A stretch of 64,000 nucleotides of DNA. Origin: Endozoicomonas sp965196975. Lineage in GTDB: Bacteria; Pseudomonadota; Gammaproteobacteria; Pseudomonadales; Endozoicomonadaceae. Where the stretch lies: positions 5,394,001 through 5,458,000 of the forward strand of contig NZ_OZ239981.1 in NCBI RefSeq assembly GCF_965196975.1. Reading direction: 5' to 3'. The notes under the pieces are model-generated. The model was not told the origin of the DNA and did no database searches. It worked only from the letters and a program-made list of their open reading frames with translations. The position numbers and the translations under genes are program-made. Shown one piece after another: positions 47,899-56,923 of this stretch (the stretch's first letter is position 1; every line of letters begins with the position of its first letter).

Positions 47899-49497
47899 GT
47901 AACTATTCAGCACCCAGCAAAGGCGTATTGTTGTAATTTCGAACCGCTTTAAGAAGCGCCTGAAATATGTTCAACCCCTGCTTTTTAGCAGATGATAAAT
48001 AGCTTCGGATTCGGGTAAACATGGTACCTCCGTCTTCGCTTCTGAAGCAGCCTGAGATCTTCTGCTTAAGTTTGGCCATCCTGGCATCACGTTCACTGCC
48101 ATTGTTATCGAAGGGAATTGAAAAGTCCGACATGAAGCGCAACGTTTCAACCTTAAACTCAATAAGCCTTTTGAACAGGTTGTAGGCCTTGGTATTCCTG
48201 ACCTTCTTACGTCCAAGCACCTGTCGTTGTTTTTCCATATAAGCGGTTTCCTTCGTGAGAGCCCTTTGAAGGATTTGGTCGTATATCGTCTCAATGCGAA
48301 GCTGTATTGCACCAGGCATTTGAGTCAGACCGGCTGCTTTGTATTTCTTGCAGAAGTGCCAGGAGAGCGTAAGCAATTTCATCAGCCGCAGAGCCAGCTT
48401 ATTCGCATCCCTATCGACAACTCCCTGAAGCTCTCTCAGATGATGGGCATTACAAAGCACATGCACTGCCGCATAGGCAAAGTAGGACTTCCAATGATCG
48501 TGAACCAGAATGCCTGCAAAAGTCAGCAGGATGCCCATTGCATCCATTGCTTCACAACCTCGCCTTTCTGAGAGGTAGTAAAGCGTCCATTGGTCATCTC
48601 GCATAATGTGTAACCACCACAGTGAACCGTCAACCCGCATGCCAGTTTCATCCGCTCCTGCAACCGGACTTTCTTGTAAAGCATCGCGGATACTCTGCTC
48701 AGTAGAGGCCAGGTTCTCATGGGTATAGGCAACAAAATTGGCAACAGAGCCTGCGCTGACACTCATGCAATAAATAGTATTGAAATACTCAGACACCCGG
48801 TGATATGGGATGAAGTGATACTGGTTTAAATGAACAGCCATTGCCTGAGTCACTTCTCCGTATTGAGCAGCGGCTTTCACTCCTTGGGGAAACTCAGCGG
48901 TGTTCCGTTTACCACAAGGACATACTTTAACGTCTGCCCAGTACGCGGTAACTTCAAATTCTCCGGGTCTACCTGGATCAAAAACCTGTCGCTCAATGTA
49001 TTTGGTGGGTTTAATATCGATAAGCGAAGACTGGCAACAGCAACATTTTTCAACCTTCAGATGCCTGACATAATCGGGTAAGGCGACACGTCTCAAACAA
49101 GAGCCTTGATGACCTTTCTGGCCACCTGGTTTATTGCCTGAAGATGGTCTAAGGCTTTTGGGGTTCGGTGTTTCCTGTGAGGAGCAGGGGGCTTCTTTGG
49201 AAGATGTATCACCTTTATCACTCCCTTTTTTACTGGGCTTTTGATAACCATCTGACGATGGTGGCTTACTACTGTTTTGACTGTTTTTATTAACCCTTTC
49301 TTCCAGTTCGCTGCAACGTTCCCGTAAAAGCGCATTCTCGGTCCGAAGCTCTTCATTCTCTTTAAGGAGAGCTTCGGTAAACGGAGTAGCTGGGAAGTCT
49401 GGTTCCATACTGGAGATTTGTTAGAAAAATTGAGTATAAGATGATGGTCGAAAAATCAGAAAATTCCAGATTTATATGAAGGGTGCTGAATAGTTAC
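47899..49497 (-). mobile_element. IS66-family element, copy C, with 8-bp target duplication
   Basis: The element is complete at 1599 bp, with both 17-bp ends. AACAGCTA is directly repeated on both sides (47891-47898 and 49498-49505). It is the only IS66 copy in the window with a target duplication, so it is a simple insertion, and it lies inside the PRTase-TRSP gene. Confidence 0.95.
47903..49408 (-). CDS. IS66-family transposase (TnpC), intact
   Basis: A 501-residue transposase, identical in sequence to copies D and E as far as I can compare. The N-terminal coiled coil (LLKENEELRTENALLRERCS ... ELEERVNKNSQNSSKPPSSD) and the cysteine-rich zinc-binding region (VEKCCCCQSSLIDIKP, VKVCPCGKRN) precede the DDE core (ADETGM, HDHWKSYF, GSERDARM). 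A single-gene IS66 of the ISBst12 type. Probably active and able to mobilise the other copies. Confidence 0.95.
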   Translation of the reverse strand: MEPDFPATPFTEALLKENEELRTENALLRERCSELEERVNKNSQNSSKPPSSDGYQKPSKKGSDKGDTSSKEAPCSSQETPNPKSLRPSSGNKPGGQKGHQGSCLRRVALPDYVRHLKVEKCCCCQSSLIDIKPTKYIERQVFDPGRPGEFEVTAYWADVKVCPCGKRNTAEFPQGVKAAAQYGEVTQAMAVHLNQYHFIPYHRVSEYFNTIYCMSVSAGSVANFVAYTHENLASTEQSIRDALQESPVAGADETGMRVDGSLWWLHIMRDDQWTLYYLSERRGCEAMDAMGILLTFAGILVHDHWKSYFAYAAVHVLCNAHHLRELQGVVDRDANKLALRLMKLLTLSWHFCKKYKAAGLTQMPGAIQLRIETIYDQILQRALTKETAYMEKQRQVLGRKKVRNTKAYNLFKRLIEFKVETLRFMSDFSIPFDNNGSERDARMAKLKQKISGCFRSEDGGTMFTRIRSYLSSAKKQGLNIFQALLKAVRNYNNTPLLGAE

Positions 49498-49853
49498 AAC
49501 AGCTATTTGATTCTTTAACGGTTCCTGTCCGGTTTGTTAATTTGATTGAAGGGGAGTTTTTATACAAACCTGATCCTTTATTTACCCCAACCCTGCCTGC
49601 AAACATCGACAAGGGTATTTGCAAAGATCCTTCCCGTGACGACCTTGGGCGGCGAGGTATACGACTGCCTTATCAGCATACTCTCCCATTACCAAGTGAT
49701 GATGGAAACTGGGTTGTAGTTGGTACGGGTGAACACTTATTTCTTCCTTTCCTGATTGCAGAAAACATGGAAGCAAAAGGTATGGATGTTGTCTTTCAAT
49801 CCACTACCCGTTCTCCGATTCTACCTGGGGATGCGATAAAACATAAAATTACT

Positions 49854-51452
49854 GTAACTATTCAGCACCCAGCAAAGGCGTATTGTTGTAATTTCGAACC
49901 GCTTTAAGAAGCGCCTGAAATATGTTCAACCCCTGCTTTTTAGCAGATGATAAATAGCTTCGGATTCGGGTAAACATGGTACCTCCGTCTTCGCTTCTGA
50001 AGCAGCCTGAGATCTTCTGCTTAAGTTTGGCCATCCTGGCATCACGTTCACTGCCATTGTTATCGAAGGGAATTGAAAAGTCCGACATGAAGCGCAACGT
50101 TTCAACCTTAAACTCAATAAGCCTTTTGAACAGGTTGTAGGCCTTGGTATTCCTGACCTTCTTACGTCCAAGCACCTGTCGTTGTTTTTCCATATAAGCG
50201 GTTTCCTTCGTGAGAGCCCTTTGAAGGATTTGGTCGTATATCGTCTCAATGCGAAGCTGTATTGCACCAGGCATTTGAGTCAGACCGGCTGCTTTGTATT
50301 TCTTGCAGAAGTGCCAGGAGAGCGTAAGCAATTTCATCAGCCGCAGAGCCAGCTTATTCGCATCCCTATCGACAACTCCCTGAAGCTCTCTCAGATGATG
50401 GGCATTACAAAGCACATGCACTGCCGCATAGGCAAAGTAGGACTTCCAATGATCGTGAACCAGAATGCCTGCAAAAGTCAGCAGGATGCCCATTGCATCC
50501 ATTGCTTCACAACCTCGCCTTTCTGAGAGGTAGTAAAGCGTCCATTGGTCATCTCGCATAATGTGTAACCACCACAGTGAACCGTCAACCCGCATGCCAG
50601 TTTCATCCGCTCCTGCAACCGGACTTTCTTGTAAAGCATCGCGGATACTCTGCTCAGTAGAGGCCAGGTTCTCATGGGTATAGGCAACAAAATTGGCAAC
50701 AGAGCCTGCGCTGACACTCATGCAATAAATAGTATTGAAATACTCAGACACCCGGTGATATGGGATGAAGTGATACTGGTTTAAATGAACAGCCATTGCC
50801 TGAGTCACTTCTCCGTATTGAGCAGCGGCTTTCACTCCTTGGGGAAACTCAGCGGTGTTCCGTTTACCACAAGGACATACTTTAACGTCTGCCCAGTACG
50901 CGGTAACTTCAAATTCTCCGGGTCTACCTGGATCAAAAACCTGTCGCTCAATGTATTTGGTGGGTTTAATATCGATAAGCGAAGACTGGCAACAGCAACA
51001 TTTTTCAACCTTCAGATGCCTGACATAATCGGGTAAGGCGACACGTCTCAAACAAGAGCCTTGATGACCTTTCTGGCCACCTGGTTTATTGCCTGAAGAT
51101 GGTCTAAGGCTTTTGGGGTTCGGTGTTTCCTGTGAGGAGCAGGGGGCTTCTTTGGAAGATGTATCACCTTTATCACTCCCTTTTTTACTGGGCTTTTGAT
51201 AACCATCTGACGATGGTGGCTTACTACTGTTTTGACTGTTTTTATTAACCCTTTCTTCCAGTTCGCTGCAACGTTCCCGTAAAAGCGCATTCTCGGTCCG
51301 AAGCTCTTCATTCTCTTTAAGGAGAGCTTCGGTAAACGGAGTAGCTGGGAAGTCTGGTTCCATACTGGAGATTTGTTAGAAAAATTGAGTATAAGATGAT
51401 GGTCGAAAAATCAGAAAATTCCAGATTTATATGAAGGGTGCTGAATAGTTAC
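49854..51452 (-). mobile_element. IS66-family element, copy D, no target duplication
   Basis: Complete at 1599 bp with both ends. Flanks are AAATTACT on the left and GAAAATTA on the right, which do not match. The left flank is the PRTase-TRSP gene and the right flank is the toprim gene, and neither continues on the other side, so DNA between them has been lost, probably by recombination between IS66 copies. Confidence 0.95.
49858..51363 (-). CDS. IS66-family transposase (TnpC), intact
   Basis: A 501-residue transposase with the same motifs as copy C (coiled coil, Cys-rich region, DDE core) and no visible difference. It lies in the same orientation as copy C, 356 bp away, so the two form a direct repeat that could delete the segment between them. 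Confidence 0.95.
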   Translation of the reverse strand: MEPDFPATPFTEALLKENEELRTENALLRERCSELEERVNKNSQNSSKPPSSDGYQKPSKKGSDKGDTSSKEAPCSSQETPNPKSLRPSSGNKPGGQKGHQGSCLRRVALPDYVRHLKVEKCCCCQSSLIDIKPTKYIERQVFDPGRPGEFEVTAYWADVKVCPCGKRNTAEFPQGVKAAAQYGEVTQAMAVHLNQYHFIPYHRVSEYFNTIYCMSVSAGSVANFVAYTHENLASTEQSIRDALQESPVAGADETGMRVDGSLWWLHIMRDDQWTLYYLSERRGCEAMDAMGILLTFAGILVHDHWKSYFAYAAVHVLCNAHHLRELQGVVDRDANKLALRLMKLLTLSWHFCKKYKAAGLTQMPGAIQLRIETIYDQILQRALTKETAYMEKQRQVLGRKKVRNTKAYNLFKRLIEFKVETLRFMSDFSIPFDNNGSERDARMAKLKQKISGCFRSEDGGTMFTRIRSYLSSAKKQGLNIFQALLKAVRNYNNTPLLGAE

Positions 51453-51453
51453 G

Positions 51454-52362
51454 AAAATTATTAACGCTGCCGGGCACTGTCAGGCATTTGCTGAAAAGAT
51501 GTCGGAGGAAGGTTTTCACCTTCCCTCTTTACCCATTGATGATGGGCAGGTTCACAGGTTTGCCACGCCAACAGATAAAAAAGGGAAGAAGTCTGGATGG
51601 TATGTACTCCACACCCACCCTTATCCATTTGGAACATTTGGCTGTCATCGGCAGGGGCCACCTTGGTATCAGTGGTCACAGCAGCATGAGAAGACCGCAA
51701 GCAGAGAAACAATAGAAAATAATCAGCGAGCAATGGCGGTACTGCGCAACCATCTGAAAAAGAGAGAGCTCCAGACGCAACAGCAAGCGGCTTTGAAATG
51801 TCTTCACCTTTGGAACTCAGCAGCAACGGCATCCAGCCATGCTTATCTGAATAATAAAGGGGTATTGTCATACGGCTTAAGGCAGATAGCAGGAGACTTA
51901 TTAATACCTGTTCATGATGAACACTATCAACTGACATCATTACAACACATTTCATCCAGCCATAACGATCAAGGAATGCATTTCCACAAGCGTTTTTTTC
52001 CGGGTGGAAAGACAGCAGGTTGCTTTTACCTGATAGGCAAACCAGTAACCAAACTTTATATTGCTGAAGGTTATGCTACAGCCGCCACTATACACCGAAT
52101 AACAGGTCTTCCCGTCTGCATAGCGTTCTCCTGTCATAATATGAAGTCAGTGGCCATTACTATGCGCAGGCTTTATCCAACGATTGTGCTGTTTATAGCT
52201 GCGGATAATGACCGTTTTACAAAAGGTAATCCCGGACTCACACAAGGTAAATTGGCTGCCAAAGCTTCCGGAGCTACTCTATTCTGCCCAACATTCCCAC
52301 CCGATTCCAAGGGCACTGACTTTAATGATTTAGCACGCATTAACAAAAAAATGTACCACTGA
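51454..52362 (+). CDS. Toprim-domain primase-like protein, N-terminus cut by IS66
   Basis: The frame runs from the IS66 copy D edge through KIINAAGHCQAFAEKMSEEG to 52362, about 300 residues. Early residues LPIDDGQVHRFATPTDKKGK, then WYVLHTHPYPFGTFGCHRQG, match the start of plasmid/phage toprim (DUF7146-type) primase-like proteins. The toprim core is LYIAEGYATAATIHRITG (catalytic Glu) and IVLFIAADNDRFT (DxD-type). A usable ATG is at 51499, so the shortened protein could still be made. It precedes the DUF3987 gene by 28 bp, as in many plasmid and prophage replication modules. Confidence 0.8.
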   Translation, partial: KIINAAGHCQAFAEKMSEEGFHLPSLPIDDGQVHRFATPTDKKGKKSGWYVLHTHPYPFGTFGCHRQGPPWYQWSQQHEKTASRETIENNQRAMAVLRNHLKKRELQTQQQAALKCLHLWNSAATASSHAYLNNKGVLSYGLRQIAGDLLIPVHDEHYQLTSLQHISSSHNDQGMHFHKRFFPGGKTAGCFYLIGKPVTKLYIAEGYATAATIHRITGLPVCIAFSCHNMKSVAITMRRLYPTIVLFIAADNDRFTKGNPGLTQGKLAAKASGATLFCPTFPPDSKGTDFNDLARINKKMYH

Positions 52363-52390
52363 CGCTTTTAACAAATACAACAACAAGTCC

Positions 52391-53908
52391 GTGAATATTA
52401 TGTCTATTAATAATGATATTGCTGGGCAATTAAACCCAGCATATAGCAGCCCCGAAATTCAATGGGAGAAACCAGAGCCTATTGAAAAAGGGCTATTACC
52501 GGTACCTGAATTTCCATCAAATATTTTACCTGATTCAATGGAGAAATGGATTCGAGACATTGCCATTCGAAAAGACGGCGCTCCTGTAGACTTTCCTGCT
52601 GTATCAGCCATGGTAGCGCTCAGTTCTTTATTGGGTAGTAAGGTTGTTATTCACCCAAAGCAATATGATGAATGGTCCGTGATCCCCAATTTGTGGGGTG
52701 CCATCATTGGCAAACCCTCTATGAAAAAGACACCATGCATTACTGATACCTTAAAGCCCATAAAGAACTTTGAAAAGAAATGTTTTGAGCGCTATCAAGA
52801 TGAGATGAAGGATCATCAAGCCGATTTAAAGCTAGAAAAACTTCAGGAGAAACAATTCCACAGTGAGGTATTAAAAGAACTGAAAAACAACAATTCAAGG
52901 GCGAAAGAAATGCTACGTGAGGCAGAATACAATGCCTCAGAACCACCCATATTAAAACGTTATCTTGTAAATGACTCCAGCGTAGAAAAGCTCGGCGAAA
53001 TACTCTCTCAGAACCCATCCGGAACACTGCATTACCGGGATGAGCTCACAGGCTTTCTTGAGCAAATCAGCAAAAAAGATAGAGCTGGCGAAAGACCGTT
53101 CTATCTGGAATCGTGGGATGGAGCAGGCTCTTATACTTTTGATCGAATCGGCAGGGGGACTGTTCATATTGAGAACCTGACGCTTTCGATAATAGGCGGT
53201 ATTCAGCCCGGAAAATTCAAGACCTATCTGGAAAAAAGAAATCACGGCGTTGAGGATGACGGCTTGATTGAGCGCTTTCAATTGATGGTAATGCCAGATG
53301 GGCAAACCCCTAAGTACACAGATCAAGCTGTGGATGAAACAGCCCGCGACAAAGCATACGATGTATTTAATGCCTTTGATGCCATTCCTTATGAGCTGGG
53401 AAGACCAATGGTCGTAAGGTTTGATAAGAATGGGCAAAAAGTCTTCATAGCTTGGCATAACCAGCTGATGGCTAGAATACAGGCAGGACTTCCGATACCA
53501 AGCATGGAAAACCATCTCAGTAAATACGCATCGTTGATGCCTACCCTTGCCTGCATCCTATCCATTGCAGATCATGGTATTGGTAAGCCCATTGATGCCT
53601 ATTCAGCAAACAAAGCCTGGGCATGGTGCGACTATCTGGAGGCTCATGCCAGACGTATCTACGCTATGGCCAGTGATTGTTATGCGGGGGCTCGCACGCT
53701 ATTGAGCCGCCTTAACCAGCTACCCAACCCATTCACCACAGCCGATTTCAGTAATAGAGACTGGAAACATCTGACAACAGCGCCTGCAAGAAATACAGCC
53801 CTGAACACACTGTGTGAGAAAGGCTACCTGCATAAAGATGTTGTGACGACAAACTCAAAGCCCAAAATACAGTATTACATCAACCCCCTTGCGCTGGATG
53901 AACCATAG
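52391..53908 (+). CDS. DUF3987-domain protein (YfjI-like, replication-associated)
   Basis: A 505-residue protein of the DUF3987/YfjI family. After an N-terminal extension it has 'PDSMEKWIRDIAIRKDGAPV' and LWGAIIGKPSMKKTPCITDT, a P-loop-like segment, then a coiled-coil-like Lys/Glu-rich region and the core 'LHYRDELTGFLEQISKKDRA' with RPFYLESWDGAGSYTFDRIG. Such proteins accompany toprim primases on plasmids and prophages and are thought to act as helicase-like replication ATPases. The start could be GTG 52391 or ATG 52400. It follows the toprim gene closely. Confidence 0.82.
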   Translation: MNIMSINNDIAGQLNPAYSSPEIQWEKPEPIEKGLLPVPEFPSNILPDSMEKWIRDIAIRKDGAPVDFPAVSAMVALSSLLGSKVVIHPKQYDEWSVIPNLWGAIIGKPSMKKTPCITDTLKPIKNFEKKCFERYQDEMKDHQADLKLEKLQEKQFHSEVLKELKNNNSRAKEMLREAEYNASEPPILKRYLVNDSSVEKLGEILSQNPSGTLHYRDELTGFLEQISKKDRAGERPFYLESWDGAGSYTFDRIGRGTVHIENLTLSIIGGIQPGKFKTYLEKRNHGVEDDGLIERFQLMVMPDGQTPKYTDQAVDETARDKAYDVFNAFDAIPYELGRPMVVRFDKNGQKVFIAWHNQLMARIQAGLPIPSMENHLSKYASLMPTLACILSIADHGIGKPIDAYSANKAWAWCDYLEAHARRIYAMASDCYAGARTLLSRLNQLPNPFTTADFSNRDWKHLTTAPARNTALNTLCEKGYLHKDVVTTNSKPKIQYYINPLALDEP

Positions 53909-53947
53909 CGCCCACCAGCACAGAAAAACTTCATTCCGTAAAAGCAC

Positions 53948-53986
53948 CCGAAAAAACCGAATTATCTTTATTTTCGGTTTTTTCGG
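53948..53986. terminator. Long AT/GC hairpin after the DUF3987 gene
   Basis: CCGAAAAAACCGAA (53948-53961) and TTCGGTTTTTTCGG (53973-53986) form a perfect 14-bp stem with an 11-base loop, 40 bp after the DUF3987 stop. A bidirectional terminator is likely. A second hairpin, CGCTATC/GATAGCG, at 54135-54155 lies in the hsdM leader. Confidence 0.55.
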
Positions 53987-54199
53987 TTGTTATCTCTCCA
54001 ATAACGGTAACACGCACTCTGCAATAAAAATCTGCTTAAACCCGCCCTGAAGCGATACAAGCTCAACCATTTTCGGTAATCTACCTGTCAGTAAAAATTC
54101 TACACTTAAGCTGCCGAGGCTCCTTTTTCCTGCTCGCTATCAATAAAAGATAGCGACCCACCTCCGCGCAGTAGCGTGCCTGATTTCAAGGAAAACCGA

Positions 54200-56923
54200 A
54201 TGACCACCAAGCTGACCCTGTCACGGCTCGAGAGTCTGCTCCTGACGGCCTGTGATGATTTGCGCGGCAATATGGATGCCAGCGAATACAAGGAATACAT
54301 CTTTGGCATGCTGTTTCTGAAACGGGCCAGCGACCTGTTTGACCAGCGCCGGGAAGAACTGCGCCAGCAGTTTCGTAAAGACGGGCTCAGCGATGAAGAT
54401 ATCGAAACCGAACTGGATGACCCGGATAACTACCCCGGCAAATACTTCTATGTGCCCGAGCGCGCTCGCTGGAAAAACATTCAGCACCTGAAAACCAACG
54501 TAGGCTCTGCCCTGAACAAAGCGCTGGAAGAGTTGGAAGACGATAACCCCGATGCATTGCAGGACGTATTGAAAGGCGGGCATATCAACTTCAACCGTAA
54601 AATCGGCCAGCAAACCCTGAGTGACGACACTCTGGCTGACTTTATCCAGAATTTTGAAAAGATACCCTTGGGTGATGATAACTTTGAATTTCCTGACTTG
54701 TTGGGTGCCGCTTACGAATACCTGATTAAATACTTTGCGGACTCCGCCGGTAAAAAAGCCGGTGAGTTTTATACCCCCGCCGAAGTGGTCCGGATTTGTG
54801 TCGAAGTCTGCAACCCCCAAGAGAATATGAGCGTTTACGATCCGACCATCGGCTCTGGTGGTATGTTGATTCAGGCTCGGGACTATGTGCAGGAATGTGG
54901 TGGCAATCCGGACAATCTCTCCCTGAATGGTCAGGAGAAAATGGGTACCACCTGGTCTATCTGCAAAATGAACATGCTGCTCCACGGTATCTCCTTCGCC
55001 AATATCTATAACGCCGATACCCTGATTGAGCCCAAACACGAAAGAGACGGTGAGCTGGTACGCTTTGACCGGGTGCTGGCCAATCCGCCGTTCAGCCAAA
55101 ACTATTCTCGTAATGACAACATGAAACATCAGGGGCGTTTCAGTGTCTGGATGCCACAAAAAGGCAAAAAGGCCGACCTGATGTTTGTGCAACACATGCT
55201 GTCGGTATTAAAGCCGAATGGTAAAGCGGCCACGGTAATGCCCCATGGTGTGCTGTTCCGGGGAGGCGAAGAGAAAGAGTGCCGCCAACATTTTATTGAG
55301 CGCGGTGTGCTGGAAGCGGTCATTGGCCTGCCTTCCAACCTGTTTTATGGCACCGGCATTCCCGCCTGCATACTGGTACTCAACAAAGAAGGGGCTGCAG
55401 ACCGTAAGCACGTGCTCTTTATTAATGCCGACCGGGAATACCGGGAAGGCAAAGCACAGAACCATCTGCGCCCGGAAGATATTGATAAAGTGATCCATGC
55501 CTACCGTGGCGGTAAAGATATACCGGCTTATTGTCGTAAAGTTCCCATCGAAGAGATCGCCGCCGAAGATTACAACTGCAATATCCGCCGTTATGTGGAT
55601 AATGCCCCGCCTGCCGAACCTCACGACGTTCGCGCTCATCTTCATGGCGGTGTGCCCTCTGTGGAAATTAACAACCTTGACCACTTCTGGCAAAACTACA
55701 AAGGCCTGCGGGAGGACACCTTTATTCCACGGCAGGAAGGCATCTATGAAGACTTCAGCCCGGTAATTGAAGGCAAACGCGCCATTGCTGACCATATCAG
55801 CCATCATCAGGGCGTTATGGATCGTCAAAGCCAGTTCATGGACACCCTGCATACTTGGTGGCATGAGCACCTGCCCATTGTCGAAGCACTGGCACCCGAT
55901 GCGGCGAATAAAGAAGGCAAGCCCCGCAATGTGTACGAGATGCGCAGCAATTTGCTGAACAGCATTGAAAAGACGTTTACCGAACAGAACCTGCTATCGA
56001 GCTATCAGGTGCGGGGAGCGTTTGCCAACTATTACAACCTGCTGAAATCCGATTTCAAATCCATTGCCGCCAGTGGCTGGGGGCCGGAACTGATTCCGGA
56101 CGACGATATTCTGCAAAGCCAGTTTCCTGAAGTGCTGGAAGAACTGGAGCAACAGCGTTCACGTCTGGCAGAGCTGCAGGCCCTCTTTGCTGCGGCTAGT
56201 GAAGAAGATTTTGAAGACAATGAAGACACCGGCGTGCTGCCAGCCGATCAGGTGAAAACCCTGAAGGCAGACCTTAAAGTGGCAAACGCAGCTTGGAAAG
56301 CGGAACTGAAAACGCTGAAAGATACCGCGAAAGACCTGTTTACCGAGCTAAAAGTAGCTGGTCATGTTGGCAACAAAGGCCCGAATGATGAGCCAAAAAG
56401 CTACTTTATTTCTGACGGTTTCTCACAGAAAGATCCTGTTTTTGAAAATGGTGAGCGTATCCTTGGGTTAGCGGGCAGCGTTGGTCACTTCTCTGATTTT
56501 GTTGGCATTATTTCCAATGCAATAAATAGCGGAACTGCCTATAGCCAACAGGCCACCCGTATTGAAAAGCAGCTGACCCACCATAAAGCACTGGAAGATG
56601 AGGTTCGTGAACTGAAAGCCACCATTCGGTCCACTGAAAACCAGAAGCAGACGCTGGTAGATGAAGCTCGGGAAAAAATCAGTAACGACGAGGCCCGCGT
56701 AGAGATTACCCGACGATTGGGTGAGTTGTTATTTAAAATTTATACAGCATACCTTCGGGCAGATTTGCGAGCCTGTACTACTGCAGTTGAAAATCTGTGG
56801 CAAAAGTATGCGACCACGGCTAAACAGATAGAAACAGAGCGGGATCAGGCTGCGGCAGAGTTACAGCAGTTTTTGGTGGAGCTTGGGTATGAAGAGTCTA
56901 GCCGAGAGGGAGCTGCATCTTGA
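54200..56923 (+). CDS. hsdM: Type I restriction-modification DNA methyltransferase subunit
   Basis: A 907-residue HsdM. The N-terminal helical domain (MTTKLTLSRLESLLLTACDD) is followed by the adenine methyltransferase core: SAM motif YDPTIGSGGMLIQA near residue 215 and the catalytic NPPF at residues 295-298. The C-terminal 400 residues extend the usual enzyme with long coiled coils (for example LEELEQQRSRLAELQALFAA), typical of the large HsdM variants. The start at ATG 54200 has AAGGAAA six bases upstream; a GTG at 54176 is in frame but poorly placed. It overlaps hsdS by 4 bp. It adds N6-methyladenine at a sequence set by HsdS. Confidence 0.93.
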   Translation: MTTKLTLSRLESLLLTACDDLRGNMDASEYKEYIFGMLFLKRASDLFDQRREELRQQFRKDGLSDEDIETELDDPDNYPGKYFYVPERARWKNIQHLKTNVGSALNKALEELEDDNPDALQDVLKGGHINFNRKIGQQTLSDDTLADFIQNFEKIPLGDDNFEFPDLLGAAYEYLIKYFADSAGKKAGEFYTPAEVVRICVEVCNPQENMSVYDPTIGSGGMLIQARDYVQECGGNPDNLSLNGQEKMGTTWSICKMNMLLHGISFANIYNADTLIEPKHERDGELVRFDRVLANPPFSQNYSRNDNMKHQGRFSVWMPQKGKKADLMFVQHMLSVLKPNGKAATVMPHGVLFRGGEEKECRQHFIERGVLEAVIGLPSNLFYGTGIPACILVLNKEGAADRKHVLFINADREYREGKAQNHLRPEDIDKVIHAYRGGKDIPAYCRKVPIEEIAAEDYNCNIRRYVDNAPPAEPHDVRAHLHGGVPSVEINNLDHFWQNYKGLREDTFIPRQEGIYEDFSPVIEGKRAIADHISHHQGVMDRQSQFMDTLHTWWHEHLPIVEALAPDAANKEGKPRNVYEMRSNLLNSIEKTFTEQNLLSSYQVRGAFANYYNLLKSDFKSIAASGWGPELIPDDDILQSQFPEVLEELEQQRSRLAELQALFAAASEEDFEDNEDTGVLPADQVKTLKADLKVANAAWKAELKTLKDTAKDLFTELKVAGHVGNKGPNDEPKSYFISDGFSQKDPVFENGERILGLAGSVGHFSDFVGIISNAINSGTAYSQQATRIEKQLTHHKALEDEVRELKATIRSTENQKQTLVDEAREKISNDEARVEITRRLGELLFKIYTAYLRADLRACTTAVENLWQKYATTAKQIETERDQAAAELQQFLVELGYEESSREGAAS

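Larger units (their letters stand above)
47317..49853 (+). pseudogene. Ter-cluster PRTase-TRSP protein, split by IS66 copy C and truncated by copy D
   Basis: The first part (47317-47898) has the family start with 'FASRENQKRGYLFVSKVLGK' and the PRPP-binding motif LILVDDEISTGRTLHLLAKK, matching PRTase_2. After copy C and the AACAGCTA duplication the frame continues at 49506-49853 into a second domain with 'GVVGTGEHLFLPFLIAENME'-like residues and VVFQSTTRSPILPG, the TRSP motif that names that domain. It then meets IS66 copy D and is cut off; the rest is missing. ATG 47317 has AAAGG five bases upstream and is preferred to ATG 47218. Such proteins are linked to Ter stress clusters and a proposed base/nucleoside pathway. 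Confidence 0.85.

Noticed and set aside
54221..55195. 324-codon minus-strand frame across hsdM
   Set aside because: Antisense shadow; hsdM has all methyltransferase motifs on the plus strand.
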